A stretch of DNA of 64,000 nucleotides from Marinobacter guineae (GCF_002744735.1 NZ_KZ319344.1:1-64000), one strand, 5' to 3'. Shown: positions 1-6,211, counted from the stretch's first letter. Numbers and translations are program-made. The notes: a model not told the origin generated them from the sequence alone.

Positions 1-52
1 TGACGGCGACAGCGCCTGACTCAAGATGGGATTACCGGCCGCTTACACTGCC

Positions 53-465
53 TCAGTCATTCTCGGTGAACTGAGGCAAATCGTCGGTAATCTCAAACCA
101 CGGAGCCTTGCTGCCCACGAAAACATGGCGGTCTGCATGCACGCCTGGATCGGTGTCGAGGGTGCCCAACGGAAGCGCGTAGACCTCCGGCTTTGCATTG
201 AACTTCGTATGAATGCTTGATCCGCAATTTGAGCAAAATACCTTGAACTCTCCCGGCGACGACTCGTAGGTTTTGAGTAGTTCTTCGCCTCTGACGGTTC
301 GCCAGTCATCGGCCTGCACCTTTGCGCAGGTTCGGAAAGCGGCCGCATGGAGCTTGCGGCACATAGAGCAATGGCAGTTGTATACGTCATTAAGGTCGCC
401 ATTCACTTCATATTGGACGCCACCACAAAGGCAACTACCTGATAGGCTCCTTTCTCAGCTCCATA
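53..465 (-). pseudogene. GFA/CENP-V family zinc protein cassette, start region frameshifted
   Basis: The protein resembles the glutathione-dependent formaldehyde-activating enzyme (GFA) family, small zinc-binding proteins. From the GTG at 406 it carries the second zinc motif CHCSMC near residue 11 and the later CSNC pair, 117 residues in all. The usual family start, with a GSCLCGG motif, is present upstream in the same frame (about 410-438) but no start codon serves it: a stop lies a few codons further up, and the likely earlier codons (GAYQ) are in another frame, so one base appears lost near 438-441. Translation from 406 would lack the first two cysteines. It is the leftmost cassette gene. 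The family call is good; whether any working protein is made is doubtful. Confidence 0.6.
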
Positions 466-467
466 TG

Positions 468-571
468 TGATAACGCCAATATTCAGCGGCGGCTTTACGC
501 AGCGAAGCGGAGAAAAGGCCGTCCGGTGGAGGCCCGTCAGGGCCGGAACGAACTGGAATGACTGGTTAGGC
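468..571 (-). repeat. attC site 1
   Basis: Core TGATAAC at 468-474 and GTTAGGC at 565-571 bound a 104-base imperfect palindrome with internal GC-rich arms. In cassette orientation (minus strand) it opens with GCCTAAC, whose TAA is also the stop codon of the preceding ORF. It is the attC of the decayed cassette at 566-1034, whose first bases GTTAGGC match this R'' core. Confidence 0.85.
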
Positions 572-1034
572 CAAGTCCTCCACCCAAATTTGTTCTATAT
601 AGCCATCTTGGCCATATTTTTGGATTTCTTTCCGTAGCTTGGAGCCAGAATAGGCCTCGATCATCCGAGGTAGCTTCCTGTTCAATAACTCAAAAATACG
701 TTCCCAACCATCTGTGCTCTCAAGCGAACTTAAATCGTAGTTCAACAACCTGCTTACGTATCTGAGCTTTCGCGAAGACAAGATCCTCAAGGCTCAGTTT
801 GAAAGGGTAATCATGAGCCTCTCTAGGGGTTTCAGTGTGCTGTTTTTCCCTATTACGCAGAAAGGTTTTTCAGAGCCCAATTACAAAGGCGACTTCGCCT
901 GGCCTTTGAAACCGGCCTCCATGTCGAATGAAAGCGACTTGCCAATCAGACGTGAAGACTCTGGCTGCAAACGATTTATTGGGCACACTCCAACCATTAT
1001 CTTCGAGCGATTGGAGAAACTGTTCGTAGTTCAT
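566..1034 (-). pseudogene. Decayed integron cassette gene of unknown function
   Basis: An ATG at 1034, just inside the cassette border, opens a frame of 54 codons (MNYEQFLQSL...) that ends in TGA. The same frame stays readable after this stop for about 48 more codons, then ends, while a shifted frame beginning near 790 (TTG) continues with 74 codons (ending VEDLA) to a TAA inside the attC, where cassette stops usually lie. The span from 1034 to 566 is one base more than a multiple of three. The simplest reading is one ORF of about 155 codons broken by a nonsense change and a one-base frameshift. I recognise no family. Two separate small genes remain possible. Confidence 0.5.
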
Positions 1035-1038
1035 ATAG

Positions 1039-1097
1039 GCCTAACGCAAAAACGAAGCGGCGCGTCTCACGCGTCCGCCTTCCGTGTCTTGTTAGTC
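1039..1097 (-). repeat. attC site 2 (short type)
   Basis: A short 59-base attC with GCCTAAC at 1039-1045 and GTTAGTC at 1091-1097. The minus strand reads GACTAAC, inner arms, then GCGTTAGGC. The reading frame of the acetyltransferase runs through most of the site and stops at 1067, so its last ten residues are encoded by recombination-site sequence. Confidence 0.85.
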
Positions 1098-1552
1098 ACT
1101 GCACGCATGAACAACAGGTCGCCCGTAGATTCTGATTCCACACTAAAGAAGCCAAGGCTCTCGTATAGGGAACGCGCAGCATTGTTATCCCGATATACAC
1201 GAAGAGTAACGTATGCGGCGCCAGTTGACCGAACCGCCTTTTCGATCAGTTTCTCGCACAGCAGACGACCAGCACCTATTCCCCGAGCTTCGGGTGAAAT
1301 AATTATTCTGCCTATGTGCACCGCACCTTGCTCCGCCACCCAAAACTGACCAAAACCAATACACTTGCGGTTGCTAGCGGACAAGCAGTAGCTAAAGCAT
1401 TCCTCCGTCTCGAGTAGTTCAGGTAATCTCTCCGGCGCAAACGGAAACGGCACCAATGGACCAGCCCAGCGAGCACAAGCCTTTTCATCGACTACCCAGG
1501 AAGCAATAGCCTCATAATCGGTTTTCTGTGGGATTCGCAGAGTTGCTTCCAT
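1067..1552 (-). CDS. GNAT family N-acetyltransferase (cassette gene)
   Basis: A 161-residue protein of the Gcn5-related N-acetyltransferase fold. The acetyl-CoA binding region is visible around residues 85-105 (IIISPEARGIGAGRLL, matching the R/Q-x-x-G-x-G/A loop), followed by the C-terminal YRDNNAARSLYESLGF motif typical of RimI-like enzymes. The substrate cannot be told; cassette GNATs range from antibiotic to amino-acid or protein acetylation. The ATG lies only nine bases from the cassette border, leaving no room for a ribosome binding site inside the cassette, so initiation must use upstream attC sequence or be weak. The final residues VTNKTRKADA come from attC. It stands alone in its cassette. 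Confidence 0.88.
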   Translation of the reverse strand: MEATLRIPQKTDYEAIASWVVDEKACARWAGPLVPFPFAPERLPELLETEECFSYCLSASNRKCIGFGQFWVAEQGAVHIGRIIISPEARGIGAGRLLCEKLIEKAVRSTGAAYVTLRVYRDNNAARSLYESLGFFSVESESTGDLLFMRAVTNKTRKADA

Positions 1553-1554
1553 AT

Positions 1555-1654
1555 GACTAACGCTGAATGTTAAGCGGCGCCTGCGGAGCGCAGCGTAGTA
1601 GGCGTCCGGCGGACGGCCACCAGGCCGGTAGCGAACTTGAACGATTGGTTATAC
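1555..1654 (-). repeat. attC site 3
   Basis: Cores GACTAAC (1555-1561) and GTTATAC (1648-1654) bound a 100-base imperfect palindrome with GC-rich inner arms. It closes the small membrane protein cassette, whose first bases are also GTTATAC. Confidence 0.85.
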
Positions 1655-1660
1655 ATAAGG

Positions 1661-1936
1661 CTACCACCCCCACCAATGCCAAACCTTGGCTATACCGCGC
1701 CAGACACCCCCGAGAATAGACGGGAAAAGTCGCGGGAGCAGCAACGCCAACACAGCAAAAACCAAGATACAGGAAATGAGGTAACGACTGCTGAGAAAGC
1801 CATTCCAGTAGACGGCCAACTCCAAATTGACCCAGAGCCAAACGAATACTGCTGTTGGGATAGAGAAAAACAGTGATGCAAAAAGGCTAATCAACCTTGA
1901 TTCAATCGGCCCACCTTGGCCGCTATTCCTTGCCAT
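1661..1936 (-). CDS. Small two-helix membrane protein (cassette gene)
   Basis: A 91-residue hydrophobic protein with no family I recognise. A short polar N-terminus (MARNSGQGG) precedes a hydrophobic stretch at about residues 16-42, a second at about 50-72, and a tryptophan-rich tail (VWHWWGW). Two membrane passes with both ends on the same side are likely. It fills its cassette: it starts at an ATG about 24 bases inside the border with AAGGA upstream, and stops just before the attC. Small membrane proteins of this kind are frequent in chromosomal integrons. Function unknown. Confidence 0.65.
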   Translation of the reverse strand: MARNSGQGGPIESRLISLFASLFFSIPTAVFVWLWVNLELAVYWNGFLSSRYLISCILVFAVLALLLPRLFPSILGGVWRGIAKVWHWWGW

Positions 1937-1956
1937 GATCTATGAACATTCCTTGT

Positions 1957-2046
1957 GTATAACGCTGAGGTAACCGGCGCCGGAGCGCTAGCGGAGGGAA
2001 CCAAAAGCGGTACGCTTTTGGCGTCCGGTTGACCGACTTGTTAACT
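1957..2046 (-). repeat. attC site 4
   Basis: Cores GTATAAC (1957-1963) and GTTAACT (2040-2046) bound a 90-base site; its centre holds the near-palindrome CAAAAGCGGTACGCTTTTG. It closes the SUKH-like cassette, and the gene stop TAA lies inside its minus-strand R'' core. Confidence 0.85.
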
Positions 2047-2385
2047 TTTGAGGTATGCACTAAGCCCCTCCTCAATGATCTCCAACTCACTGCCAGCACT
2101 ATCAAAACCAACAAACTGCCAACCAATATTAGCGGCACGATAGCCAATGGAATAGCCGGCCATGTCATCGCCAACCAACAATACCTCTTTCAGTGCTACA
2201 GGGTATTGCTCGCCGAATATCTCATTTGGATGAACCGGACCTGAATACAACATAATTCCGCTTTCCTGCTCTCCCCATCCTCGTTCAGAGAGCCATCTCA
2301 GGTATTCCTCAGGCAGAAGGCCGTACTCTGCTTTGATGGCTTCAACTTGATGATAAGACAGCCTTTCCATTTCCGACTCGACCAT
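2041..2385 (-). CDS. SMI1/KNR4 (SUKH)-like protein (cassette gene)
   Basis: A 114-residue protein starting MVESEMERL at 2385, three bases inside the cassette border; a second ATG at 2370 is possible. The pattern resembles the SMI1/KNR4 or SUKH fold: an N-terminal helix with LPEEYLRWLSERG, a middle strand region (IMLYSG, NEIFG), then VLLVGDDMAGYSIGYR and a closing WQFVGFDSAG strand with a final amphipathic helix. SUKH proteins are common as immunity proteins to contact-dependent or polymorphic toxins, and lone copies occur in integrons. No toxin is visible beside it. The family call rests on pattern only. Confidence 0.6.
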   Translation of the reverse strand: MVESEMERLSYHQVEAIKAEYGLLPEEYLRWLSERGWGEQESGIMLYSGPVHPNEIFGEQYPVALKEVLLVGDDMAGYSIGYRAANIGWQFVGFDSAGSELEIIEEGLSAYLKS

Positions 2386-2387
2386 AA

Positions 2388-2488
2388 AGTTAACGCTTAG
2401 CTTAGCGGCGACCTTGTAATGGAGGCGAAGCCGCAATGAAAAGGACGTCCGGCGGCCAACGGCCGCGAACTACAGCGACTGGTTAGCT
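2388..2488 (-). repeat. attC site 5
   Basis: Cores AGTTAAC (2388-2394) and GTTAGCT (2482-2488) bound a 101-base site with imperfect palindromic arms. It belongs to the cassette spanning about 2483-2824, whose first bases are also GTTAGCT. Confidence 0.85.
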
Positions 2489-2818
2489 GGGGGTAACTGT
2501 GAAGCCCAATACCAGGCAACCAACAAGACGGCATGTGCCGATGCCCTAGCACCTAAAACCGCCGATGCACTGTGATTGAAACCAACGCAAATGATGCGGC
2601 GAATGAACCTGAACTTCAGAGTAGCCTGTCCAGACCCAATTTTCGGTGAACAGCCCCACAAGGCCAGCACCGATTTCTATACCAACACCGACCCCAGATT
2701 GAGCTGCCAATTTGACCGCGGATTCTGACGGCCTTGGCGAGCCACCAAACTTGCCGGTATTGCTACCCGCTTGCGGCCAAGGCCCGATGGCACCCAGCCA
2801 CCAAAAACGAACAAGGCA
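2483..2818 (-). pseudogene. Cassette without an intact gene, possibly decayed
   Basis: This cassette has no convincing complete ORF. The frame that ends with TAA inside the attC R'' core, the normal place for a cassette stop, is open for 20 codons, then meets a TAG at 2546-2548, and above that is open for 90 more codons up to another TAG at 2819. The upper part reads KLAAQSGVGVGIEIGAGLVG and similar, plausibly protein, but lacks a start codon at the cassette border. A different frame gives a 66-codon ORF (2470-2670) that runs through attC and looks less like protein. I take this as a decayed or non-coding cassette with low certainty. Confidence 0.35.
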
Positions 2819-2823
2819 CTACC

Positions 2824-2908
2824 AGCTAACGCCGCTCAGCACGCGCGGTTTTGGAATGGAGGCGCAGCCGCAATGCAGTAACCGTCGCCGTGGCTGGCAT
2901 GGTTAAAT
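2824..2908 (-). repeat. attC site 6
   Basis: Cores AGCTAAC (2824-2830) and GTTAAAT (2902-2908) bound an 85-base site. The minus-strand R'' core ATTTAAC contains the TAA stop of the 145-residue cassette protein, and the cassette begins with the matching GTTAAAT. Confidence 0.85.
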
Positions 2909-3340
2909 ATTGCCTGAAAACGCAAGCTTCGCGCCCTCCGCCAGCACAGATCGAATTACAGATAGAGCCGTCTCACGTCCAAGTGTTTTTGATCCATTCG
3001 CTAGAATGGTTCCCACTGACTCCGTCATTTCAAGCGCCTGGGGAGTGGCATTTAACAGCTCCAAGCTCTTGGGCGTCAATGTGACACTTTTAACAGCGCC
3101 ATAGACTTTCTTACCGACCCACAAATACCCAGCATCTGTTAGCCAATTTACTGTGGCAGCTGCAAGCTCTTCGTATTCCTGCGCATTGTAGAAAAGCTCT
3201 TCATCAGTCCCGGATGCGTACCTTTTGTATACGTTTTTACCAAGGTCCTCGTACCTTATGTCCGGTCTCACCGGAAAGCTCTCAAAGCAAATTCCGAGCA
3301 CTTCGGCAACATGTAGGTTAAACAGGTCGATATTACGCAC
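2903..3340 (-). CDS. Cassette protein of unknown function, possible winged helix
   Basis: A 145-residue soluble protein starting at GTG 3340 with a strong ribosome binding site (AAGGAAG, 4-5 bases upstream). I do not recognise a named family. The middle, about residues 60-100 (ATVNWLTDAGYLWVG ... VTLTPKSLELL), looks like a winged-helix unit: helix, then a G-x-x hairpin, then a strand leading to an LTP-x-x-x-LL helix. The last 40 residues (TESVGTILANG ... EGAKLAF) are amphipathic and might contact a membrane or partner. It fills its cassette exactly, stopping in the attC core. Regulation of another cassette or of a target outside is only speculation. Confidence 0.6.
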   Translation of the reverse strand: MRNIDLFNLHVAEVLGICFESFPVRPDIRYEDLGKNVYKRYASGTDEELFYNAQEYEELAAATVNWLTDAGYLWVGKKVYGAVKSVTLTPKSLELLNATPQALEMTESVGTILANGSKTLGRETALSVIRSVLAEGAKLAFSGNI

Positions 3341-3353
3341 GATACTTCCTTGG

Positions 3354-3424
3354 ATTTAACGCCTTGAATAAGCCGCCGTTTGGAGCGCAAGCGCAAAACG
3401 GTCGGCTTCATTCACTGGTTAGAA
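3354..3424 (-). repeat. attC site 7
   Basis: Cores ATTTAAC (3354-3360) and GTTAGAA (3418-3424) bound a 71-base site with a central AGCGCAAGCGC-type loop. It is the attC of the first, attI-proximal cassette; its R'' TTCTAAC complements the GTTAGAA at the attI junction. Confidence 0.88.
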
Positions 3425-3903
3425 GGCGACTTCTCCAATTCCGAAATCGCCCACTCAAAATAATCAATCAGCTCAGGGCTATTCGCTAGTTCGTCAGCGG
3501 CCTCCGGCGACATATGGACCAGTTGATTCCTGAGTTTCCACACCGCAAACAGCTCATCAATTACTGGCTCGCTCATAAAGCGTCTAAACCCATTGATGGT
3601 TTTGGCAACAGGCACACGAGGTCCTCTATAAAGCTTAAGCTGAATTGCTTTGTTAATGACCGCCTGCTCAAAAGCAACGCCCGCCTGCATAAGCCCAGCA
3701 ACGACATGGCCATCAGCGACGGCCTTCTTGGCGTCCACAAGGAAAGAGTTTGAAGTGGCAGCTTTTTGAGTTTTCGTTCCATGGATTTCATGAAGTTTTC
3801 GAATAGATTCCTTTACATCAGAAAGCCCCGCCTGAATAGCTTCGTAATTTGAGGAATCATCAAGCTGTTTGGCCGTCCTTAGATACTGACCGACGAGCCA
3901 CAT
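3412..3903 (-). CDS. HEPN-motif protein, first cassette of the array
   Basis: A 163-residue helical protein. The C-terminal half carries an RNQLVH sequence, which fits the R-x4-6-H motif of HEPN domains, followed by helices ending EWAISELEK. HEPN proteins are often RNases in toxin-antitoxin, abortive infection or signalling systems. The N-terminus (MWLVGQYLRTAK) looks like the end of a membrane helix rather than a true start. Its ATG overlaps the stop of the upstream 46-codon ORF (TAATG) right after a run of seven T; one extra T would join both into a single two-helix membrane protein of about 210 residues. The stop TGA lies within attC. The HEPN assignment rests on motif and helix pattern only. 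Confidence 0.6.
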   Translation of the reverse strand: MWLVGQYLRTAKQLDDSSNYEAIQAGLSDVKESIRKLHEIHGTKTQKAATSNSFLVDAKKAVADGHVVAGLMQAGVAFEQAVINKAIQLKLYRGPRVPVAKTINGFRRFMSEPVIDELFAVWKLRNQLVHMSPEAADELANSPELIDYFEWAISELEKSPSNQ

Positions 3904-4043
3904 TAAAAAAAGAAGCCGGCAGCAAAATAGTTAATAAATGTAGTGACTGATCTCTGCTCAGGATCCGCGGAGAAATACCCGAATACAGAATATGTGGCAG
4001 CGAGTATCAGCGGAACTCCACTGATCTTTAGCTGCTGTGCCAT
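3903..4043 (-). CDS. 46-residue membrane peptide, coupled to or frameshifted from the HEPN ORF
   Basis: A short ORF starting at ATG 4043 behind a strong ribosome binding site (AAGGAAG, 2-3 bases before the ATG). It encodes one hydrophobic helix (about residues 9-25, VPLILAATYSVFGYF) and the first half of another (TTFINYFAAGFFF) before TAA. Its stop overlaps the next start as TAATG. Either it is a separate peptide translated in a coupled way with the HEPN gene, or it is the true N-terminus of that protein, separated by a one-base change in the T7 run. The continuous helix TTFINYFAAGFFF(L)MWLVGQYLR favours the second view. Confidence 0.6.
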   Translation of the reverse strand: MAQQLKISGVPLILAATYSVFGYFSADPEQRSVTTFINYFAAGFFF

Positions 4044-4076
4044 TACTTCCTTTCTCGGTAACAACTTCATACGTCC

Positions 4077-4083
4077 TTCTAAC
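4077..4083 (-). other. attI/first cassette junction
   Basis: On the minus strand GTTAGAA marks the border where cassettes insert: G belongs to attI and TTAGAA to the first cassette. The heptamer is the exact complement of the R'' core TTCTAAC in attC 7, as expected for the youngest cassette. The left half of attI, with integrase binding sites, should lie within about 4084-4140. Confidence 0.75.
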
Positions 4084-4391
4084 AGCTAATTCAACGACAA
4101 ATGACATCTACCCCGCGTGCGTATATTTCCCCGACGCCTAGCATGCCGTGGCTACAATTTCTTTTTTTATCAAAAGGCTATCGACCTAAGAAACGAGTAA
4201 GCGTGGAGATAGACGCCAACGATTCAATTTTCTCCAAAAGTGTCCACTCGCTTATTCAAAATTATTCTTCGTAGACTATTCCATATTTTTCATAGAGTTG
4301 TAAGAGAGCACGAGTGGAATTTTCGGCATTTTGCGACAGTTGTCTTATATCTCCGTTTTCTGCATGACAGCAAGCAAAATCATACGCAAAA
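4084..4391. other. attI and divergent control region of the integron
   Basis: About 300 bases between the attI junction and the intI LexA box. It is visibly AT-richer than the surrounding core genes and contains no ORF I trust. It should hold the rest of attI and the cassette promoter Pc reading leftwards. On the minus strand several partial promoter elements exist (for example TTGATA near 4170-4180, and TGCTAGG further down), but none has both boxes at proper spacing, so I do not place Pc. Confidence 0.5.
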
Positions 4392-4411
4392 TACTGTACA
4401 AATAAACAGCA
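4392..4411 (+). promoter_or_regulatory. LexA (SOS) box of intI
   Basis: TACTGTACAAATAAACAGCA has the CTGT-N8-ACAG core of gammaproteobacterial LexA sites and lies 14 bases before the integrase start. LexA control of intI is established for several integrons. It differs at only three positions from the imuA box at 6192-6211. Confidence 0.88.
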
Positions 4412-4425
4412 TGGGGGCTGAATGC

Positions 4426-5418
4426 ATGATTCTGGATGTGCCACCCAAATTACCAGACAACCCTACCCGCTTCATGGATCGGCTTCGTGCGTTGATCCGA
4501 AGCCGCAATATGGCTTATAAAACCGAGCAAACATACTGTCATTGGATCAAGCGTTTTATCCGATTTCACGGTATGCAACATCCTTCAGTCTGCTCTGCAA
4601 AGGAAGTAGAGCAGTTTCTGTCACATTTGGCGGTTCAGCGTAATAGCAGTATCAGCACTCAGCGAACAGCATTGAACGCCATTGTCTTTCTATTCCGCGA
4701 GTTCCTGGAGCAGCCGCTGGACGAACTATCATTTGAGCTTGCTCGAAAATCCCGCCGCCTTCCTACGGTGTTCACTCATGATGAAGTCCGGACCGTCATT
4801 GACCACTTGCAGGATGAGTCTCGATTGGTGGCGCGCTTGATGTATGGTTCAGGCCTTCGAATCAATGAGGCCTTGAGGCTTCGGGTAAAAGATGTGGATT
4901 TCGGGATGCAGCAAATCATCGTGCGCAGTGGCAAAGGTAATAAGGACAGAGCAACCCTGCTGCCAGACTCGCTGATCGAACCACTTGGTCTGCAAATGGA
5001 AATTTGTCTGGCCTTGCACAAGAAAGACCTGGCACAAGGTCATGGCGAGGTTTATATGCCCACAGGCCTTGATCGAAAGTACCCCAGTGCGGGCCGGGAG
5101 CCGGCATGGCAGTATCTGTTTCCGGCCGCGAAACTATCCGTTGACCCACGCAGCGGCGTTCTTCGTCGGCACCATCTTCTGGATCGCAGCGTACAACGAG
5201 CCATCGGTTCCGCCATTCGAAAAGCGGGAATTTACAAACAAGCAAACAGCCATGTTCTGCGCCACAGCTTTGCAACCCGCCTGCTGGAAGCAGGCTATGA
5301 TATTCGCACCATTCAGAAGCTTCTGGGCCATGCCGACGTACGCACCACAGAAATCTACACCCACGTTGTTCGCAAAGGTGGTTTTGGTGTGCGCAGCCCG
5401 GTTGATGAAGGTTTCTAA
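4426..5418 (+). CDS. intI: Integron integrase (tyrosine recombinase)
   Basis: It recombines attC with attI and attC with attC, inserting and excising cassettes. The complete protein of 330 residues has an N-terminal SAM-like domain (RTEQTY/HWIKRFIRFHG pattern near residue 30-50) and a catalytic domain with R145, H276, R279, H302 and Y311. The extra helix region unique to IntI enzymes is present as LDRKYPSAGREPAWQYLFP around residue 212-230. The start at 4426 is chosen because GGGGG lies eight bases before it and because the catalytic tyrosine then falls at 311, next to 312 in IntI1; an ATG at 4411 abuts the LexA box. The frame opens further upstream (4240) but that would cross the LexA box. 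It appears intact, so the integron could be active under SOS. Confidence 0.95.
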   Translation: MILDVPPKLPDNPTRFMDRLRALIRSRNMAYKTEQTYCHWIKRFIRFHGMQHPSVCSAKEVEQFLSHLAVQRNSSISTQRTALNAIVFLFREFLEQPLDELSFELARKSRRLPTVFTHDEVRTVIDHLQDESRLVARLMYGSGLRINEALRLRVKDVDFGMQQIIVRSGKGNKDRATLLPDSLIEPLGLQMEICLALHKKDLAQGHGEVYMPTGLDRKYPSAGREPAWQYLFPAAKLSVDPRSGVLRRHHLLDRSVQRAIGSAIRKAGIYKQANSHVLRHSFATRLLEAGYDIRTIQKLLGHADVRTTEIYTHVVRKGGFGVRSPVDEGF

Positions 5419-5690
5419 CTCTCCCAATTGCTGGCCGGAATTCGCTTAACGTGAATGTGGCTGATTAGCCGGATGGTGGGGCGGACCAGGAACTGGAAAC
5501 TGCCGATAATGAACAGCCAGATTGCGGCCTTCTCATATTCCGGGAACAAAAACAGAATGCTGCCCACCAGAAACCAGATGGCGATGAAAAAATCGTTGAT
5601 GATGCTGACCACCTCATAGCGGCGGCGGATAATAAGCTCTTCCTTGCCGAGTTTCAGGGTCAGGGGGTTATCGGTACGGTTTTCAACCAT
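5415..5690 (-). CDS. YrhK-like small membrane protein
   Basis: A 91-residue protein with the YrhK domain pattern: a polar N-terminus with LIIRRRYEVVSIINDF, two hydrophobic helices (about residues 32-50 and 55-72), and the closing RPTIRLISHIHVKRI. Function is unknown; members are small inner-membrane proteins. It converges on intI with a four-base overlap of the 3' ends, so the integron ends directly against it. The start ATG at 5690 has a weak binding site. Confidence 0.75.
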   Translation of the reverse strand: MVENRTDNPLTLKLGKEELIIRRRYEVVSIINDFFIAIWFLVGSILFLFPEYEKAAIWLFIIGSFQFLVRPTIRLISHIHVKRIPASNWES

Positions 5691-5752
5691 TCGCTTGGCG
5701 ATCTCCGGTCCGGAAGGAGCGCAGCGGAAGCCAGGTTCCGCCGCGATTGAGG

Positions 5753-6100
5753 TTATTGCATGTCCTTAAAGGCAGCGTCGGTTCGTGCTGCCAGGATGAA
5801 GTCGTTTTTGTGCAGGCCACCGATTTCGTGGCTCCACCAGCTCACCGTGACTTTTCCGTATTCCAGGACGATCACAGGGTGGTGGTCCTCAGCTTCGGCA
5901 AGGTCACCGATCTTGTTGGTGAATTCCAGGGCCTTAACAAAGTTTTTGAGTTTGAAGACCTTGTGGAGCTGCTCTTCACCGTCAATGTCCATAATTTCCC
6001 AGTCCGGAACATCTTTTTGAAGGCGCTGCTTTTCTTCCTCGGTAGCCTTGGGCGCATTCGGGCTGCAGGCTTCACAGCTGCGCTCTTTCAGGTCACTCAT
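5753..6100 (-). CDS. phhB: Pterin-4a-carbinolamine dehydratase
   Basis: It dehydrates 4a-hydroxytetrahydrobiopterin to quinonoid dihydropterin, recycling the cofactor of phenylalanine hydroxylase; the family also includes moonlighting transcription partners (DCoH). The 115-residue protein shows the conserved core with EDHHPVIVLEYGKVTVSWWSHEIGGL, which holds the catalytic histidine pair and the W-S-H segment. The ATG at 6100 is preceded by GGAGGTTGAG, so it is preferred over the longer frame from 6160. No phhA lies beside it; it stands alone between yrhK and the divergent imuA. Confidence 0.92.
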   Translation of the reverse strand: MSDLKERSCEACSPNAPKATEEEKQRLQKDVPDWEIMDIDGEEQLHKVFKLKNFVKALEFTNKIGDLAEAEDHHPVIVLEYGKVTVSWWSHEIGGLHKNDFILAARTDAAFKDMQ

Positions 6101-6191
6101 CTCAACCTCCATGGCTGATGGCTGTACTACAAGCGTGGGTCTGGCCGTTCGCTTTATCAACCCTTCTCTTGAAATCCTGCCACTTTGAGAA

Positions 6192-6211
6192 TACTGTACA
6201 TTTAAACAGTA
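6192..6211 (+). promoter_or_regulatory. LexA (SOS) box of imuA-imuB-dnaE2
   Basis: TACTGTACATTTAAACAGTA is a near-perfect LexA palindrome, 18 bases before the imuA start. SOS control of this polymerase cassette is established in several proteobacteria. Confidence 0.92.

Larger units (their letters stand above)
1..5418. mobile_element. Chromosomal integron (intI, attI and leftward cassette array)
   Basis: An integron integrase on the plus strand diverges from an array of minus-strand ORFs separated by seven imperfect palindromes with attC core sites. The array reads leftwards from the attI junction at 4077-4083. Each of the seven cassettes with a visible attC begins with the seven bases that also form the R'' core of that attC (for example GTTAGAA at the attI border and TTCTAAC in the first attC), as expected for units inserted as circles. 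No attC core is seen between the stop of the leftmost gene and base 1, so the array either ends near here with a lost site or continues outside the window. The convergent yrhK-like gene marks the right border. Geometry and intact integrase make the identification firm. Confidence 0.93.

Noticed and set aside
813..1349. A 178-codon plus-strand ORF in the integron
   Set aside because: It runs against cassette orientation, across attC 2 and the antisense of the GNAT gene.
2470..2670. A 66-codon minus-strand ORF at the end of one cassette
   Set aside because: It runs into attC, starts in mid-cassette and has no binding site; the frame ending in the R'' core is the more likely remnant.
468..3424. 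CRISPR array as an explanation of the spaced repeats
   Set aside because: The repeats differ in length (59-104 bases) and sequence, share only seven-base cores, and are spaced by genes; integrase and attI make them attC sites.
4240..4425. Upstream extension of intI to an ATG at 4240
   Set aside because: It would place the LexA box inside the gene and shift the catalytic tyrosine away from the family position; the start at 4426 has a GGGGG site.
4262..4444. A 60-codon minus-strand ORF in the attI-intI control region
   Set aside because: It covers the LexA box and start of intI, has no binding site and no recognisable motif.
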